Below, one piece after another: positions 16,663 to 25,733 of a DNA stretch of 64,000 nucleotides. Where the stretch lies: positions 660,522 to 724,521 of the forward strand of contig CAWICV010000012.1 of NCBI GenBank assembly GCA_963834705.1, written 5' to 3'. This stretch comes from RYN-230 sp963834705. Its GTDB lineage: Bacteria > Actinomycetota > Actinomycetes > Streptosporangiales > Streptosporangiaceae. Position 1 is the stretch's first letter, and every line of letters begins with the position of its first letter. A program made the translations under genes and the position numbers. The notes below the pieces were generated by a model. The model worked only from the letters and a program-made list of their open reading frames with translations. It was not told where the DNA came from and made no database searches.

Positions 16663-18294
16663 GTGGCCGGTGCCGTCCTGCGCCGCGGGGCCAGCTCGGA
16701 CTACCGGGCGATCGAGATCGCGGCGGGTGAGCCGCATGTCATGCGGGACGACTTCGGGGCGGCCGGGCAGGCTGGGCCGGCCGCCGCGGCCCGGCCGCTG
16801 GCCTGCCTGGTGCACATCACCGACCTGCAGCTGGCCGACGTGCAGTCACCGACCCGGTTCGAGTTCCTCAACCGGTACTTCGCGGACCCGCGCTACGCCG
16901 GGCTGGTGCCGGTGCAGCGGCCGCAGGAGGCGCTCACCCCGCACACGGTGGACGCCATGCTGCGCACGGTCAACCGGCTGTCCGGCCCGGCCACCGGGCG
17001 GCCGCCGCAGCTCGCGGTGACCACGGGGGACGCTATCGACAACGCGCAGTGGAACGAGGTGCAGACGTTCCTCGCGCTGTTCGAGGGCGGCCTGGTCCGG
17101 CCCGATTCCGGCGCGCCTGGCTACGCCGGGGTGCAGGCGCTGGACTGGCCGGACGACATCTTCTGGAAGCCGGACGGCGACGGGCCGGCCGGGCCGGACT
17201 TCTTCCGCCGCGAGTTCGGCTTCCCGTACTGGCCGGGCCTGCTGGACCGGGCGCTGCGCGAGTTCCCGGCGGACGGGCTGCGCCTGCCGTGGCTGTCCTG
17301 CTACGGCAACCACGAGGCGCTCAATCAGGGCGTCGGCGCGGCCACGCCGGGCCTGGCCGCCGCGCTCATCGGCGGCGAGAAGCCGGTCGGGCTGCCGGAC
17401 GGCTTCGACAGCGACAAGGCGCTGGAGCTGTTCACGGTCAGTCCCGAGGCGTTCATGGCTGGCCCGGCCCGGGCCGTGCCCGCCGACCCCGGCCGGCGGC
17501 CGATCACCCGGCGGGAGTTCGTGGCCGCCCACTTCCGGCCGGACGCCCAGCCTGCCGGGCACGGGTTCACCGAGCAGAACCGGCTGGCCGGCACCGCTTA
17601 CTACGTGCACGACACCCCGGCCGTGCGGTACATCGCGCTGGACACCAACTGCCTGGCCGGCGGGGCGGACGGCTGCCTGGACCGGCAGCAGGCCCGGTGG
17701 CTGGCCGACCGGCTGGCCGAGGTGCATTCGGTCTACCGGGATCCGGCCGGGCACGAGGTGCGCACCGGCGCGGAGGACCGGCTGGTCGTGCTGTTCTCGC
17801 ACCATGGGCTGGACACGCTGACCAACACCCGGGTGGCGCACCTGGGCCCGGGCGGCGAGCCGCTGCTGCCCGCGGCCGAGTTCATGGCCCTGCTGCACCG
17901 GTTCCCGAACGTGGTGCTGTGGCTGAACGGGCACACGCACATCAACGCGATCCGGGCGCGCCGCGACCCGGCCGACCCGGGCCGCGGGTTCTGGGAGGTG
18001 ACCACGTGCGCGGTGATCGACTGGCCGTGCCAGACCCGGATCGTGGAGCTGGCTGACGCGGCCGGGCAGCTGGCTATCACCTGCACCATGGTGGATCACC
18101 AGAGCCCGCTCGCCCCGGTGCCGCCGGCCGCGGCTCAGTTCAGCGGGGACGACCTGGCCGCGCTGCATCGCGAGCTGGCCGTCAACATCCCGTTCGACGG
18201 CCCGCACCCCGGCCGCAGTGGCTCGGTCACCGACCGGAACGTGCAGCTGCTGATCACCCCCCCGTTCCCGCTGTCCCGCCTGCCCGCGCTCTGA
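16663..18294 (+). CDS. calcineurin-type metallophosphoesterase (TIGR03767-like)
   Basis: 543 residues. Metal-binding motifs in order: HITDLQLAD (about 51), TTGDAIDNAQWNE (about 120), CYGNHE (about 215), SHHG (about 390) and NGHTHIN (about 425). No signal peptide, so cytoplasmic as read. It is in the same frame as the ATPase gene with 42 bases between, and GTG 16663 is the best of weak starts. Being the last gene of the importer unit, it probably cleaves the imported phosphoester; that is inference. Confidence 0.82.
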   Translation: MAGAVLRRGASSDYRAIEIAAGEPHVMRDDFGAAGQAGPAAAARPLACLVHITDLQLADVQSPTRFEFLNRYFADPRYAGLVPVQRPQEALTPHTVDAMLRTVNRLSGPATGRPPQLAVTTGDAIDNAQWNEVQTFLALFEGGLVRPDSGAPGYAGVQALDWPDDIFWKPDGDGPAGPDFFRREFGFPYWPGLLDRALREFPADGLRLPWLSCYGNHEALNQGVGAATPGLAAALIGGEKPVGLPDGFDSDKALELFTVSPEAFMAGPARAVPADPGRRPITRREFVAAHFRPDAQPAGHGFTEQNRLAGTAYYVHDTPAVRYIALDTNCLAGGADGCLDRQQARWLADRLAEVHSVYRDPAGHEVRTGAEDRLVVLFSHHGLDTLTNTRVAHLGPGGEPLLPAAEFMALLHRFPNVVLWLNGHTHINAIRARRDPADPGRGFWEVTTCAVIDWPCQTRIVELADAAGQLAITCTMVDHQSPLAPVPPAAAQFSGDDLAALHRELAVNIPFDGPHPGRSGSVTDRNVQLLITPPFPLSRLPAL

Positions 18295-18636
18295 GCCCGG
18301 CCCCGGCGCGCCGCGGCCTGCTCACCGCGGCCGATGACGGGCAAGCCGCGGTCCAGGTCCGGCAGGCGCTGCGCGAGCTGCCGCACGGCCCGTGGTGGCC
18401 GCCGCTGGACGAGCTGCTCGGGTCGGCGCGGACGTTCTTCGCGGGCAGCCTGGGCGGTGCCCGGGCGGCGGTGTCCGGGTGGCCGGTAGCGGCACCCCCA
18501 GCTAGCCTCCGTTATTTTCCTGTTTTCTGGACATCGAGCTCATCGGGGCAGCAATAACGCGGATTTTCGGTCACACTGGATAACCAGACGCCGGCGCAGC
18601 AGAACCAGCCCGGCCCGCCCAGGAGGGGAGCCGCCG
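18295..18636. other. gene-free stretch with coding-like bias
   Basis: 342 bases between the phosphoesterase and hemolysin III genes. One plus-strand frame stays open to a TAA near 18550 and reads like protein (ALRELPHGPWWPPLDELLG) but has no start codon, so it may be the tail of a lost gene. The last 80 bases before 18637 are lower in GC and may hold the next promoter. I recognise no other element. Confidence 0.4.
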
Positions 18637-19359
18637 GTGGCCGTCATCGAGCCCACGCCAGCAGTGCCACCGCCGCCGCCCGCAGACCCCCCGGCCGCGG
18701 GCTGGTTCTACGACGCGCGGCGCGGTGTGCACTACACCAAGCCGGTCATGCGCGGCTGGCTGCACCTGCTCTGGTTCACCGCGTCGCTGGGCATCAGCGG
18801 CGTGCTGCTGGCCCGGGCGCACGGCGACGCCCGGGTGGCCAGCATCGCGGTGTACGCGGCCAGCGTGAGCGCCCTGTTCGGGGTCAGCGCGCTGTACCAC
18901 TGCGGCACCTGGTCAGACACCTCGCGGCAGCGGCTGCAGCGGCTCGACCATGCGATGATCTTCTTCCTGATCGCCGGGACGGCCACGCCCACGTTCGTCG
19001 TGGCCACCGGCGGCGGCATCGGGGTGGCCGGGCTGATCGTGCTGTGGACGCTCACCGGAACCGCGGCGGTGATCCACATGGCCTGGATGAACGCCCCCGA
19101 GCGGCTGGTCGGCGGCACGTTCATCGCGCTCGGCTGGGTGGCCGCGCTGGCGCTACCTGCGGTCTGGATTCACTCCGGTGCGGTGCCCGGCGTGCTGATG
19201 CTGGGCGGCGGCCTGCTCTACCTCACCGGGGCCGTCGCGTACCACTTCCGGTGGCCCGACCCGTTCCCGTCGGTGTTCGGCTATCACGAGGTGTTCCACG
19301 TGTTCGTCTGCGCCGCCGCCGCCTGCCAGTACGCCGCGATCGCGCTGTACATCGTTTAA
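18637..19359 (+). CDS. hemolysin III / YqfA-type membrane protein
   Basis: 240 residues, seven membrane segments. Family marks: SALYHCG (about 85), LDHAMIFFLIAGTATP (about 105) and FGYHEVFHVFV (about 213), giving the Ser-His-Asp-His metal site of the PAQR-like HlyIII family. Probably a membrane hydrolase or homeostasis factor rather than a toxin. A 30-residue proline-rich cytoplasmic N-terminus is extra. GTG 18637 follows GGAGGGG. Confidence 0.87.
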   Translation: MAVIEPTPAVPPPPPADPPAAGWFYDARRGVHYTKPVMRGWLHLLWFTASLGISGVLLARAHGDARVASIAVYAASVSALFGVSALYHCGTWSDTSRQRLQRLDHAMIFFLIAGTATPTFVVATGGGIGVAGLIVLWTLTGTAAVIHMAWMNAPERLVGGTFIALGWVAALALPAVWIHSGAVPGVLMLGGGLLYLTGAVAYHFRWPDPFPSVFGYHEVFHVFVCAAAACQYAAIALYIV

Positions 19360-19379
19360 TCCGGGCTGTACGGCACTGG

Positions 19380-19946
19380 TCAGCTAGGCACTGTGGCCAG
19401 GAAGCGGAACCGGTCGTCGTGCACCTCGACGACCGGGTCGGTGAACCCGGCGACGGTCAGCCGGGCGGCCAGGCCGCCCGGATCGATGGGCAGGTAGTCG
19501 TCCCCCTCATGCAGTTCGCGGCGGGCTGGCGTGGCCATCCCGTCGCTGCCCACCACCAGGCCGCCCGGGCGGACCACCCGGCGCACCTCGGCCAGCAGCT
19601 TGTCCTGCAGTTCCGCCGAGGGGACGTGATGCAGCATGGTGAACAAGGTGGCCGCGCTGAACTGGCCTGGGTCGAACGGCAGCCGGGTGCCGTCGCCGTG
19701 CACCACCTCGACGTTGCTGCCTGACATCCGCTCGGCCAGCGCGCTGGCCAGCCGCTCGTCGATCTCCACCGCGGTGAGCCGGGGCACCCGGCGCCGCAGC
19801 ACGTCGGTGGTCAGCCCCGGCCCGGGCCCCACTTCGAGCACCTCGTCTCCGAGGTCGGCCTCCTGCAGCGCCCACGGCAGCAGTTCCGACTCGACGTAGG
19901 CCGCCCATTCCGGGCTGGCGCAGATGCGCAGGTGCGCCTCGTTCAT
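19380..19946 (-). CDS. class I SAM-dependent methyltransferase
   Basis: 188 residues. Motif I LEVGPGPGLTTDVL (about 38), acidic residue in AVEIDE (about 60), HGDGTRLPF and LFTMLHHVP. Small Methyltransf_11/25 type; the substrate is unknown. ATG 19946 follows GGGGAGGAAAG, 23 bases after the GH5 stop, so it may be co-transcribed with GH5. Convergent with hemolysin III. Confidence 0.8.
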   Translation of the reverse strand: MNEAHLRICASPEWAAYVESELLPWALQEADLGDEVLEVGPGPGLTTDVLRRRVPRLTAVEIDERLASALAERMSGSNVEVVHGDGTRLPFDPGQFSAATLFTMLHHVPSAELQDKLLAEVRRVVRPGGLVVGSDGMATPARRELHEGDDYLPIDPGGLAARLTVAGFTDPVVEVHDDRFRFLATVPS

Positions 19947-19969
19947 GCTTTCCTCCCCGGCGCCGTCGG

Positions 19970-21070
19970 TCAGCTATTATACCGGTGGAAGAATTGCATG
20001 AACTGATGGCCTGCGCCCTCGTCAAGGCCATTCTTGCAGGCCCAATTACTCTTGATCCTGGTCGGGTCGGCCAGGTTGCCCGATTCCACCAGCACGTTTG
20101 GGGCCAGCGTCCAGGCCATGAGGCCCATATGGTGCTGCGCGAGATACGCGAGGAACCTCGGCACGGACTTCGGTGCGTTAACCCAGCAGGATCGGGTCGA
20201 CGCGTAATTCGTCCACTCCGTCTCGATTATCGGCACAGCCGAGGCGCTGTCGCCGAACCGGGTGTTCCAGTACGCCGCGTTGTGCGGCGAGTTCACCATG
20301 CCAGGATGATTCTCCCCGTACTCCAGCGGCCCGGCCTTGGTCACCTGGTATTGCCTGATGTACTGCAGCGAACCGCCAGTATGTGGGCCCTCAATCCAGA
20401 ACAGGTTGCGCGACCCGATCCGGCGCAGGTAACTGGCCAGGGTCTGCATCCCGATATATTTCGTGCCCCGGTACGTACCGCCGTTCCGCCAGTACTTCCA
20501 GATCGATGTCTCGTTGCCCGCGCCCACCCGCCGGGGCTCGTTGTACAGATCGAAGATCACGTCCGAATTGTGCCCGTATACGCCGTTCAGCACCTTCCAG
20601 AACGTCTTGGTTTGCGCTTCCGGCAGTCCTCCACTGTCCGGCGGGCCGCCTTCCGTCTGGTCGGTGATGGCCACCACCAGGCCCAGTCTGAGCGCCTGGC
20701 TGACTTCGGACTCAACCAGGCCGAGGAAGGTCGAGTTGACGCTCCCGTCCGCATTGAACATGGCGTACTGGAAGACCTCCAGTTCGACCGTGTTGGCGCA
20801 CCACGAATCGGCCGAGGCGGTTATCTCGGCGGCATCCCCGGGCTGATGCTCGGCCCAGTTGGGATTCCCCAGCCCGGTGACCACGATCCCATAGGGGATA
20901 TACCGCTGCCCGGTGGAGGTGGTGATTTCGTTTTTGTGCAGATGAAAGGGCCCGGTGACGTGACGGCACGTCCCGGCCGGGGTGGCGGCCTGCGCTAAGC
21001 TTGCGGTCACGGTCAGGCCCGCGAGGGCCATGACCAGGCTGCCAGCCATAGCTACCAGGCGCTTGAACAT
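19970..21070 (-). CDS. secreted glycoside hydrolase family 5 (cellulase-like)
   Basis: 366 residues. Signal peptide about 1-29 ending SLAQA. The catalytic barrel shows the two GH5 glutamates: acid/base in FDLYNEPR (about 180) and nucleophile in VPIIETEW (about 293), and HPGMVNSPHN. Likely an endo-beta-glucanase or mannanase acting outside the cell. ATG 21070 follows AAAGGA; the open frame upstream to 21217 is not needed. Confidence 0.85.
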   Translation of the reverse strand: MFKRLVAMAGSLVMALAGLTVTASLAQAATPAGTCRHVTGPFHLHKNEITTSTGQRYIPYGIVVTGLGNPNWAEHQPGDAAEITASADSWCANTVELEVFQYAMFNADGSVNSTFLGLVESEVSQALRLGLVVAITDQTEGGPPDSGGLPEAQTKTFWKVLNGVYGHNSDVIFDLYNEPRRVGAGNETSIWKYWRNGGTYRGTKYIGMQTLASYLRRIGSRNLFWIEGPHTGGSLQYIRQYQVTKAGPLEYGENHPGMVNSPHNAAYWNTRFGDSASAVPIIETEWTNYASTRSCWVNAPKSVPRFLAYLAQHHMGLMAWTLAPNVLVESGNLADPTRIKSNWACKNGLDEGAGHQFMQFFHRYNS

Positions 21071-21303
21071 AAGACGTCGTCCTTTCAACGGGAACGGGAC
21101 TGTGGCCAGGATTTTGTGGAGAACGGCCGGCAACTGTGATACCGCGGCGGGACCCGGGCGATGCGGGTAGGAGCTGCGCGCCGCAGCCGGTGAGGGACGG
21201 GTTGCCGGAATCGCCATTGCCCCGCATTATGCCCGCCCGGGCTCAGCTGGGCCAGCCCCCGATATATGCCCGGACCGAAATACGTTCGGGTGCCGGATCA
21301 TAA

Positions 21304-22089
21304 TTAAAGGGCCAGGACCAGCAGGACGACGGCCGCGCTCAGCTCGATGATCGCGCCGAACACGTCACCGGTCATCCCGCCCAGCCGCCGCCGGGCGGTC
21401 CGGGCCAGCAGGCCGCCGGCCAGCAGCCCGGCCAGCGCCGCGGCCAGCCCGCGCAGCATGGCCGGTACGCCGCCGACGGCGAGCCCGGCCGGCACCACCG
21501 CGGCCAGCAGGAGGAACCCGGTCGCTACCCGCCCGGCCTGCCCGGTCCGGCCCGCCACCAGGGCGCCCAGCCCACCCGGCCGCGCCGCGGGCACCCCGGT
21601 GGCCAGCACGGCAGCGACCCGGCCGGTCACCGCGGCCAGCACCAGGGCGGCCACCGCAGGCCAGCCGCGCGGCACCGCGGCCAGCGCGGTCACCTGGATC
21701 AGCAGCACCAGCACCAGCGTGACCACGCCGAGCGGGCCGATGTCCGGGCGGCGCATGATGGCCAGCGCGTCAGCCGCCGGGCGGCGGCTGCCCAGCCCGT
21801 CCCCCGTGTCAGCCAGGCCGTCCAGGTGCAGGCCGCCGGTCAGCGCGGCCAGCAGCGCCACGGCGACGGCCGCGCCGAGCAACTGCCGCGGTACGGACGG
21901 GCGGCCCGCCGCCGCGATGGCCAGCCCAGCCGCCGCGACCAGGCCGAGCAGCAGACCCACCGCGGGCAGCCAGAACATGGCCCGGGCCGTCGCGTCCGCA
22001 TCGAGCTCGGCCGGTGCGCGGACCGGGATGACCGTGAACAGGCTCAGCGCGGCCCGCCACGAGGACGTGCGCGGGGCCCCGGTCACCAC
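21304..22089 (-). CDS. cobS: adenosylcobinamide-GDP ribazoletransferase (cobalamin synthase)
   Basis: 261 residues from GTG 22089 (GTG 22086 also possible), after GGGAGAC and 11 bases from the cobU stop. The CobS signature GGLHLDGLADTGDGLGS lies at about 78; several membrane segments follow. It joins adenosylcobinamide-GDP to alpha-ribazole (phosphate), the last step of B12 assembly, in the membrane. Last gene of the riboswitch operon. Confidence 0.9.
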   Translation of the reverse strand: MVTGAPRTSSWRAALSLFTVIPVRAPAELDADATARAMFWLPAVGLLLGLVAAAGLAIAAAGRPSVPRQLLGAAVAVALLAALTGGLHLDGLADTGDGLGSRRPAADALAIMRRPDIGPLGVVTLVLVLLIQVTALAAVPRGWPAVAALVLAAVTGRVAAVLATGVPAARPGGLGALVAGRTGQAGRVATGFLLLAAVVPAGLAVGGVPAMLRGLAAALAGLLAGGLLARTARRRLGGMTGDVFGAIIELSAAVVLLVLAL

Positions 22090-22100
22090 CGTCTCCCGGG

Positions 22101-22709
22101 TTACCGCAGCCGCCGGGCGATCCCGGCGGTGCACAGCCAGACCTGCTCGCAGTCGGCCGCGATCCGGGTGTTGAGCACGCCCAGCTCGTCGCGGTAACGG
22201 CGGCCGGACACGGTGCCCGGCACCACGCCCGAGCCGACCTCGTTGCTGACCGCCACCACCGGCCGGGCGGTGGCCCGCCACGCGGCGAGCAGCCCGTCCA
22301 CCCGGGTGGCCAGGTCCTGGTCGGCACCGGGGCGGCCGGCCCACAGCCCGCACTCGTCCATGACCCCGGCCAGCCAGGTGGACAGGCAGTCCACCAGCAC
22401 CGGGGTGGCCCGGTCCCCTGCGGTCAGCTGCGGCCCGGCCAGCACCTGCGCCAGGTCCAGCGTTTCCAGCGTGACCCAGTGCGCCGGACGGCGCTGCTGA
22501 TGCGCGCGGACCCGGCCGGCCCACTCTGGGTCGCCCGGGTCCGCGCGGCCGCCGGTGGCCACGTAGTCCACCCGGTCCCGGGCGGCCAGCATGCGCTCCG
22601 CGGTCACCGACTTGCCGGACCGGGCGCCGCCGAGCACCAGCACCCGGTGCGGCCGGCCGCGCCCTGGCCAGCTCACCCGGGGCCGGTTAGCCCAGGCCCA
22701 GCGGATCAT
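22101..22709 (-). CDS. cobU: bifunctional adenosylcobinamide kinase / guanylyltransferase
   Basis: 202 residues. P-loop LVLGGARSGKS (about 24-34), the guanylylated-histidine segment HQQRRPAHW (about 72), VDCLSTWL and VSNEVGSGVVP (about 155). It phosphorylates adenosylcobinamide and then transfers GMP to it. ATG 22709 overlaps the stop of bluB-cobT (ATGA). An extension of about 20 residues precedes the P-loop. Confidence 0.92.
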   Translation of the reverse strand: MIRWAWANRPRVSWPGRGRPHRVLVLGGARSGKSVTAERMLAARDRVDYVATGGRADPGDPEWAGRVRAHQQRRPAHWVTLETLDLAQVLAGPQLTAGDRATPVLVDCLSTWLAGVMDECGLWAGRPGADQDLATRVDGLLAAWRATARPVVAVSNEVGSGVVPGTVSGRRYRDELGVLNTRIAADCEQVWLCTAGIARRLR

Positions 22710-24448
22710 TCCTTCTCACCGGACACGCCGGCGCTGTCGAACGTGGCCACGTCGCGCAGCACCCGGGCGGCCGCGCCGACCACCGGCAGCGCCAGCGCGG
22801 CCCCGGACCCCTCGCCGAGCCGCAGCTCCAGGTCGAGCAGCGGGCGCAGCCGGAGCGCGTCCAGCGCCCGGCGCGCCCCGGGTTCGCTGGACAGATGCCC
22901 GGCGATCAGGAATCCGGTGACGTCCGGGGCCAGCGCGCGGGCGGCCAGCGCGGCGGCGCACGCGATGACGCCGTCCAGCAGCACCGGCACCCGCAGTGCG
23001 GCGCCGCCGAGCATGAAGCCGGCCAGCGCGGCGTGTTCCAGGCCGCCCACCGCGGCCAGCACGCCCAGCGGGTCGGCCGGGTCAGCGGCGTGCCGGGCCA
23101 GCGCCCGGCGCACCACGCCGACCTTGCGCTGCCAGGTCTCGTCGTCGATCCCGGTGCCCCGCCCGGTGACCTGCTCCGGGTCGGCCCCGGTGAACACGGC
23201 GATCAGCGCGGCCGACGCGGTCGTGTTGGCGATGCCCATGTCCCCGGTCAGCAGGCAGCGGTTGCCCGCCGCGACCAGGTCGCGGGCGGTCTCGATGCCC
23301 ACCTCGACGGCCTGCTCGGCCTCGGCCCGGCTCATCGCCGGCCCGGTGGTCATGTCCGCGGTACCCGCCCGGATCTTGCGCGGCAGCAGCCCGGGGCCGG
23401 GCGGCAGGTCGGCGGCGACGCCCACGTCAACCACGCACACCTCGGCACCGGCCTGGGCCGCGATCGCGTTGACCACCGCACCGGAGGCCAGGAAGTTGGC
23501 CACCATCTGCGCGGTGACCTCCTGCGGCCAGGGCGTGACGCCCTGGGCGTGTACTCCATGGTCGGCGGCGAACACGGCCACCACGGCCGGTTCCGGCAGC
23601 GGTGGCGGGCACTCCCCGGCCACGCCGGCCAGCTGCACGGACACCGCTTCCAGCTGGCCCAGCGATCCGCTCGGCTTGGTCAGCGACTCCTGCCGCTCCC
23701 GGGCCTGGGCGACCGCCGCGGCGTCCAGCGGCCGGATGGCGGCCACCGTGTCGGCCAGCAGCCGGGCCGGCCGCTGGCCGGGCAACCCGCGGCGGCCCCA
23801 CTGCCCGTCGTGCACCGCCCAGGCCAGCGGCCGGCGCTGGGCCCAGCCGCTGAGCACCAGCTCCGGTGCGGGCGGGAACTCGGTGACGTGGCCCACGCAC
23901 AGGTAGGCGACGACCTCCAGGTGCCCGGGCAGCCCGAGGACCGCGGCCAGCTCGCGCTCGGCGAAGAAGCTGACCCAGCCCACGCCGAGGCCCTCGGCCC
24001 GGGTCGCGAGCCACAGGTTCTGCACCGCGCAGGCCGTCGAGTACGCGGCCACCTGCGGCTGCGCGTGCCGGCCCAGCACGTTGCGGCCGCCCCGGGTGGC
24101 GTCGCAGGTGACCACGATGTTGACCGGGGTGTCCAGGATCGCCTCGACCTTCAGCTGGCTGAAGGCCCGGGCCCGCGCGCCAGGCAGCTGGGCCGCGAAC
24201 ACGTCCTGCTGGCGGCGGGCCAGCGCGTGCACCTGGGCCCGGATCTCCCGGTCGCGCAGCACGATGAAGTCCCAGGGCTGGCTGAGCCCGACGCTGGGCG
24301 CCTGGTGCGCGGCGGCCAGCACCCGGGTTAGCGTGGCGTCATCCACCGGATCCGGTAGGAACCCGTTGCGCACGTCGCGGCGCTCGGCCACGACCCGGTA
24401 CAGCGCATCAATATCCGCCTGCGGCAGCGAGTTGGCCTCGTCGGTCAT
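22706..24448 (-). CDS. BluB-CobT fusion: DMB synthase + DMB phosphoribosyltransferase
   Basis: 580 residues, two enzymes in one chain. Residues about 1-215 are BluB, the flavin-destroying nitroreductase-like enzyme making 5,6-dimethylbenzimidazole (APSVGLSQPWDFIV, GVGWVSFF). Residues about 235-570 are CobT, which attaches DMB to nicotinate mononucleotide (TKPSGSLGQLE, FAADHGVHAQGV, GDMGIANTT, and LGEGSGAAL with the catalytic glutamate). The fusion couples making of the lower ligand to its activation. It overlaps cobD by one base and cobU by four. Confidence 0.92.
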   Translation of the reverse strand: MTDEANSLPQADIDALYRVVAERRDVRNGFLPDPVDDATLTRVLAAAHQAPSVGLSQPWDFIVLRDREIRAQVHALARRQQDVFAAQLPGARARAFSQLKVEAILDTPVNIVVTCDATRGGRNVLGRHAQPQVAAYSTACAVQNLWLATRAEGLGVGWVSFFAERELAAVLGLPGHLEVVAYLCVGHVTEFPPAPELVLSGWAQRRPLAWAVHDGQWGRRGLPGQRPARLLADTVAAIRPLDAAAVAQARERQESLTKPSGSLGQLEAVSVQLAGVAGECPPPLPEPAVVAVFAADHGVHAQGVTPWPQEVTAQMVANFLASGAVVNAIAAQAGAEVCVVDVGVAADLPPGPGLLPRKIRAGTADMTTGPAMSRAEAEQAVEVGIETARDLVAAGNRCLLTGDMGIANTTASAALIAVFTGADPEQVTGRGTGIDDETWQRKVGVVRRALARHAADPADPLGVLAAVGGLEHAALAGFMLGGAALRVPVLLDGVIACAAALAARALAPDVTGFLIAGHLSSEPGARRALDALRLRPLLDLELRLGEGSGAALALPVVGAAARVLRDVATFDSAGVSGEKE

Positions 24449-25401
24449 CAGTATGTCCTCCTCCAGGCCACGATGGCCGCCAGGCCCAGTGCGGCCCCGC
24501 TGACCAGCCGGGACAGCCGGACGGCCCGGCTGATGTCGGCGGCGGCCGGTGGTGCGCCGTCGCCCAGCAGGCCACGCTGCTCAGCCCGGCCCTGATAGCT
24601 GTTCCGGCCGCCCAGCTGGACGCCCAGCGCGCCCGCGAACGCCGCCTCGCACTGGCCGGCGTTCGGGCTGGGATGGTGCCGGCCGTCGCGGAGCAGGGTG
24701 CGCAGCGCACGCCGGGAGCTGCCGCCGACCGTGGGCGCCAGCGCCACCGTGAGCAGACCGGTGACCCGGGCCGGGATCAGGTTGGCCGCGTCGTCCAGCC
24801 GGGCCGCGGCCCAGCCGAACCGCTGGTAGCGCGGGCTGCGCTGGCCGATCATCGCGTCCAGGGTGTTCACCGCGCGGTAACCGAGCAGGCCGGGCAGGCC
24901 GGCCACCGCGCCCCAGAACATCGGGGCAACCACCGCGTCCGAGGTGTTCTCGGCCACCGATTCCACCGCTGCCCGGGCCAGGCCGGCCGCATCGAGCTGG
25001 TCCGGGTCACGGCCGCACAAGGTGGGCAGCATCCGCCGGGCCGCAGCCAGGTCACCGGCGGCCAGGGCGCGGCCGAGGGCCAGCGCGGAGCCGCCCAGGC
25101 TGGTCGCACCCAGCACCGTCCAGCTGGCCAGCGCGGTGGCGGCCAGGGTGAGCGCTGGCCGGCCCCGGGCCACCCGCTGCGCACCCAGGCCAGCCAGGGC
25201 TACCGGGGCCACGCACGCGGCCACCATGGCCGCGCCCCGGCCCCGGCTGTCCGACCAGAGCAGGGCTTCGGCCCGGGAAGCCGCGGCACCGAAGATCGCC
25301 ACCGGGTGCCCGCGCCGTGGGTCGCCCAGCACGGCGTCCAGCAGCCCGCCAGCCAGCAGCCCGGCCGCCCGCGCGGATCCTGGCCGCGACGGCACCATCA
25401 T
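24448..25401 (-). CDS. cobD: adenosylcobinamide-phosphate synthase (CobD/CbiB)
   Basis: 317 residues, membrane protein. LLDAVLGDPRRGHPVAIFG near the N-terminus, AVESVAENTSDAVVAPMFWG (about 145), YRAVNTLDAMIG and PSPNAGQCEAAFAGALGVQL (about 245) are CbiB hallmarks. It attaches the aminopropanol arm to adenosylcobyric acid. ATG 25401 follows GGGGAGG. First gene after the cobalamin riboswitch. Confidence 0.92.
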   Translation of the reverse strand: MMVPSRPGSARAAGLLAGGLLDAVLGDPRRGHPVAIFGAAASRAEALLWSDSRGRGAAMVAACVAPVALAGLGAQRVARGRPALTLAATALASWTVLGATSLGGSALALGRALAAGDLAAARRMLPTLCGRDPDQLDAAGLARAAVESVAENTSDAVVAPMFWGAVAGLPGLLGYRAVNTLDAMIGQRSPRYQRFGWAAARLDDAANLIPARVTGLLTVALAPTVGGSSRRALRTLLRDGRHHPSPNAGQCEAAFAGALGVQLGGRNSYQGRAEQRGLLGDGAPPAAADISRAVRLSRLVSGAALGLAAIVAWRRTY

Positions 25402-25445
25402 CAGCTGAGCCCTCCCCGGGGTAACCACGCCCCGCAGGCGTTGGA

Positions 25446-25616
25446 CCGACAGCCGCAGTCTCCTGGCTCCCGGATCGAAGCTCCTCCCGGCCTTCCCACC
25501 GCTGCCGCGGTCGTGGCCGTCACGGGACTCGCTCCCCGGTCACAGTGGCGGGACCGCGCCGGAATCGCACCGGCTTCCTGCCCTGCCGTCGGCGGAACGC
25601 AAGACAGAAGATCACA
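25446..25616 (-). promoter_or_regulatory. cobalamin riboswitch
   Basis: On the minus strand the 5' leader of cobD reads AGGAAGCCGGTGCGATTCCG, then GCGGTCCCGCCACTGTGACC (the B12 box GCCACTG is at 25549-25543), later GCCAGGAGACTGCGGC. These are the conserved core blocks of the cobalamin aptamer. The 3' end is about 45 bases before the cobD start, suitable for control of translation or termination. Adenosylcobalamin binding should turn the operon down. Confidence 0.95.
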
Positions 25617-25733
25617 CCCCGCAACCCCCGTCAAGCAGTCACCGGGCCGCTCAGCCCGCCGGCCAGCGCGGTCGTTTTGCCGTGGGGCCGGCGGGTAACT
25701 CGGAGACATGGCTAGCGCAGGGCCCCGGGCAGG

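Noticed and set aside
18637..19359. Haemolysin toxin
   Set aside because: HlyIII-family proteins are widespread membrane housekeeping proteins; nothing here suggests virulence.
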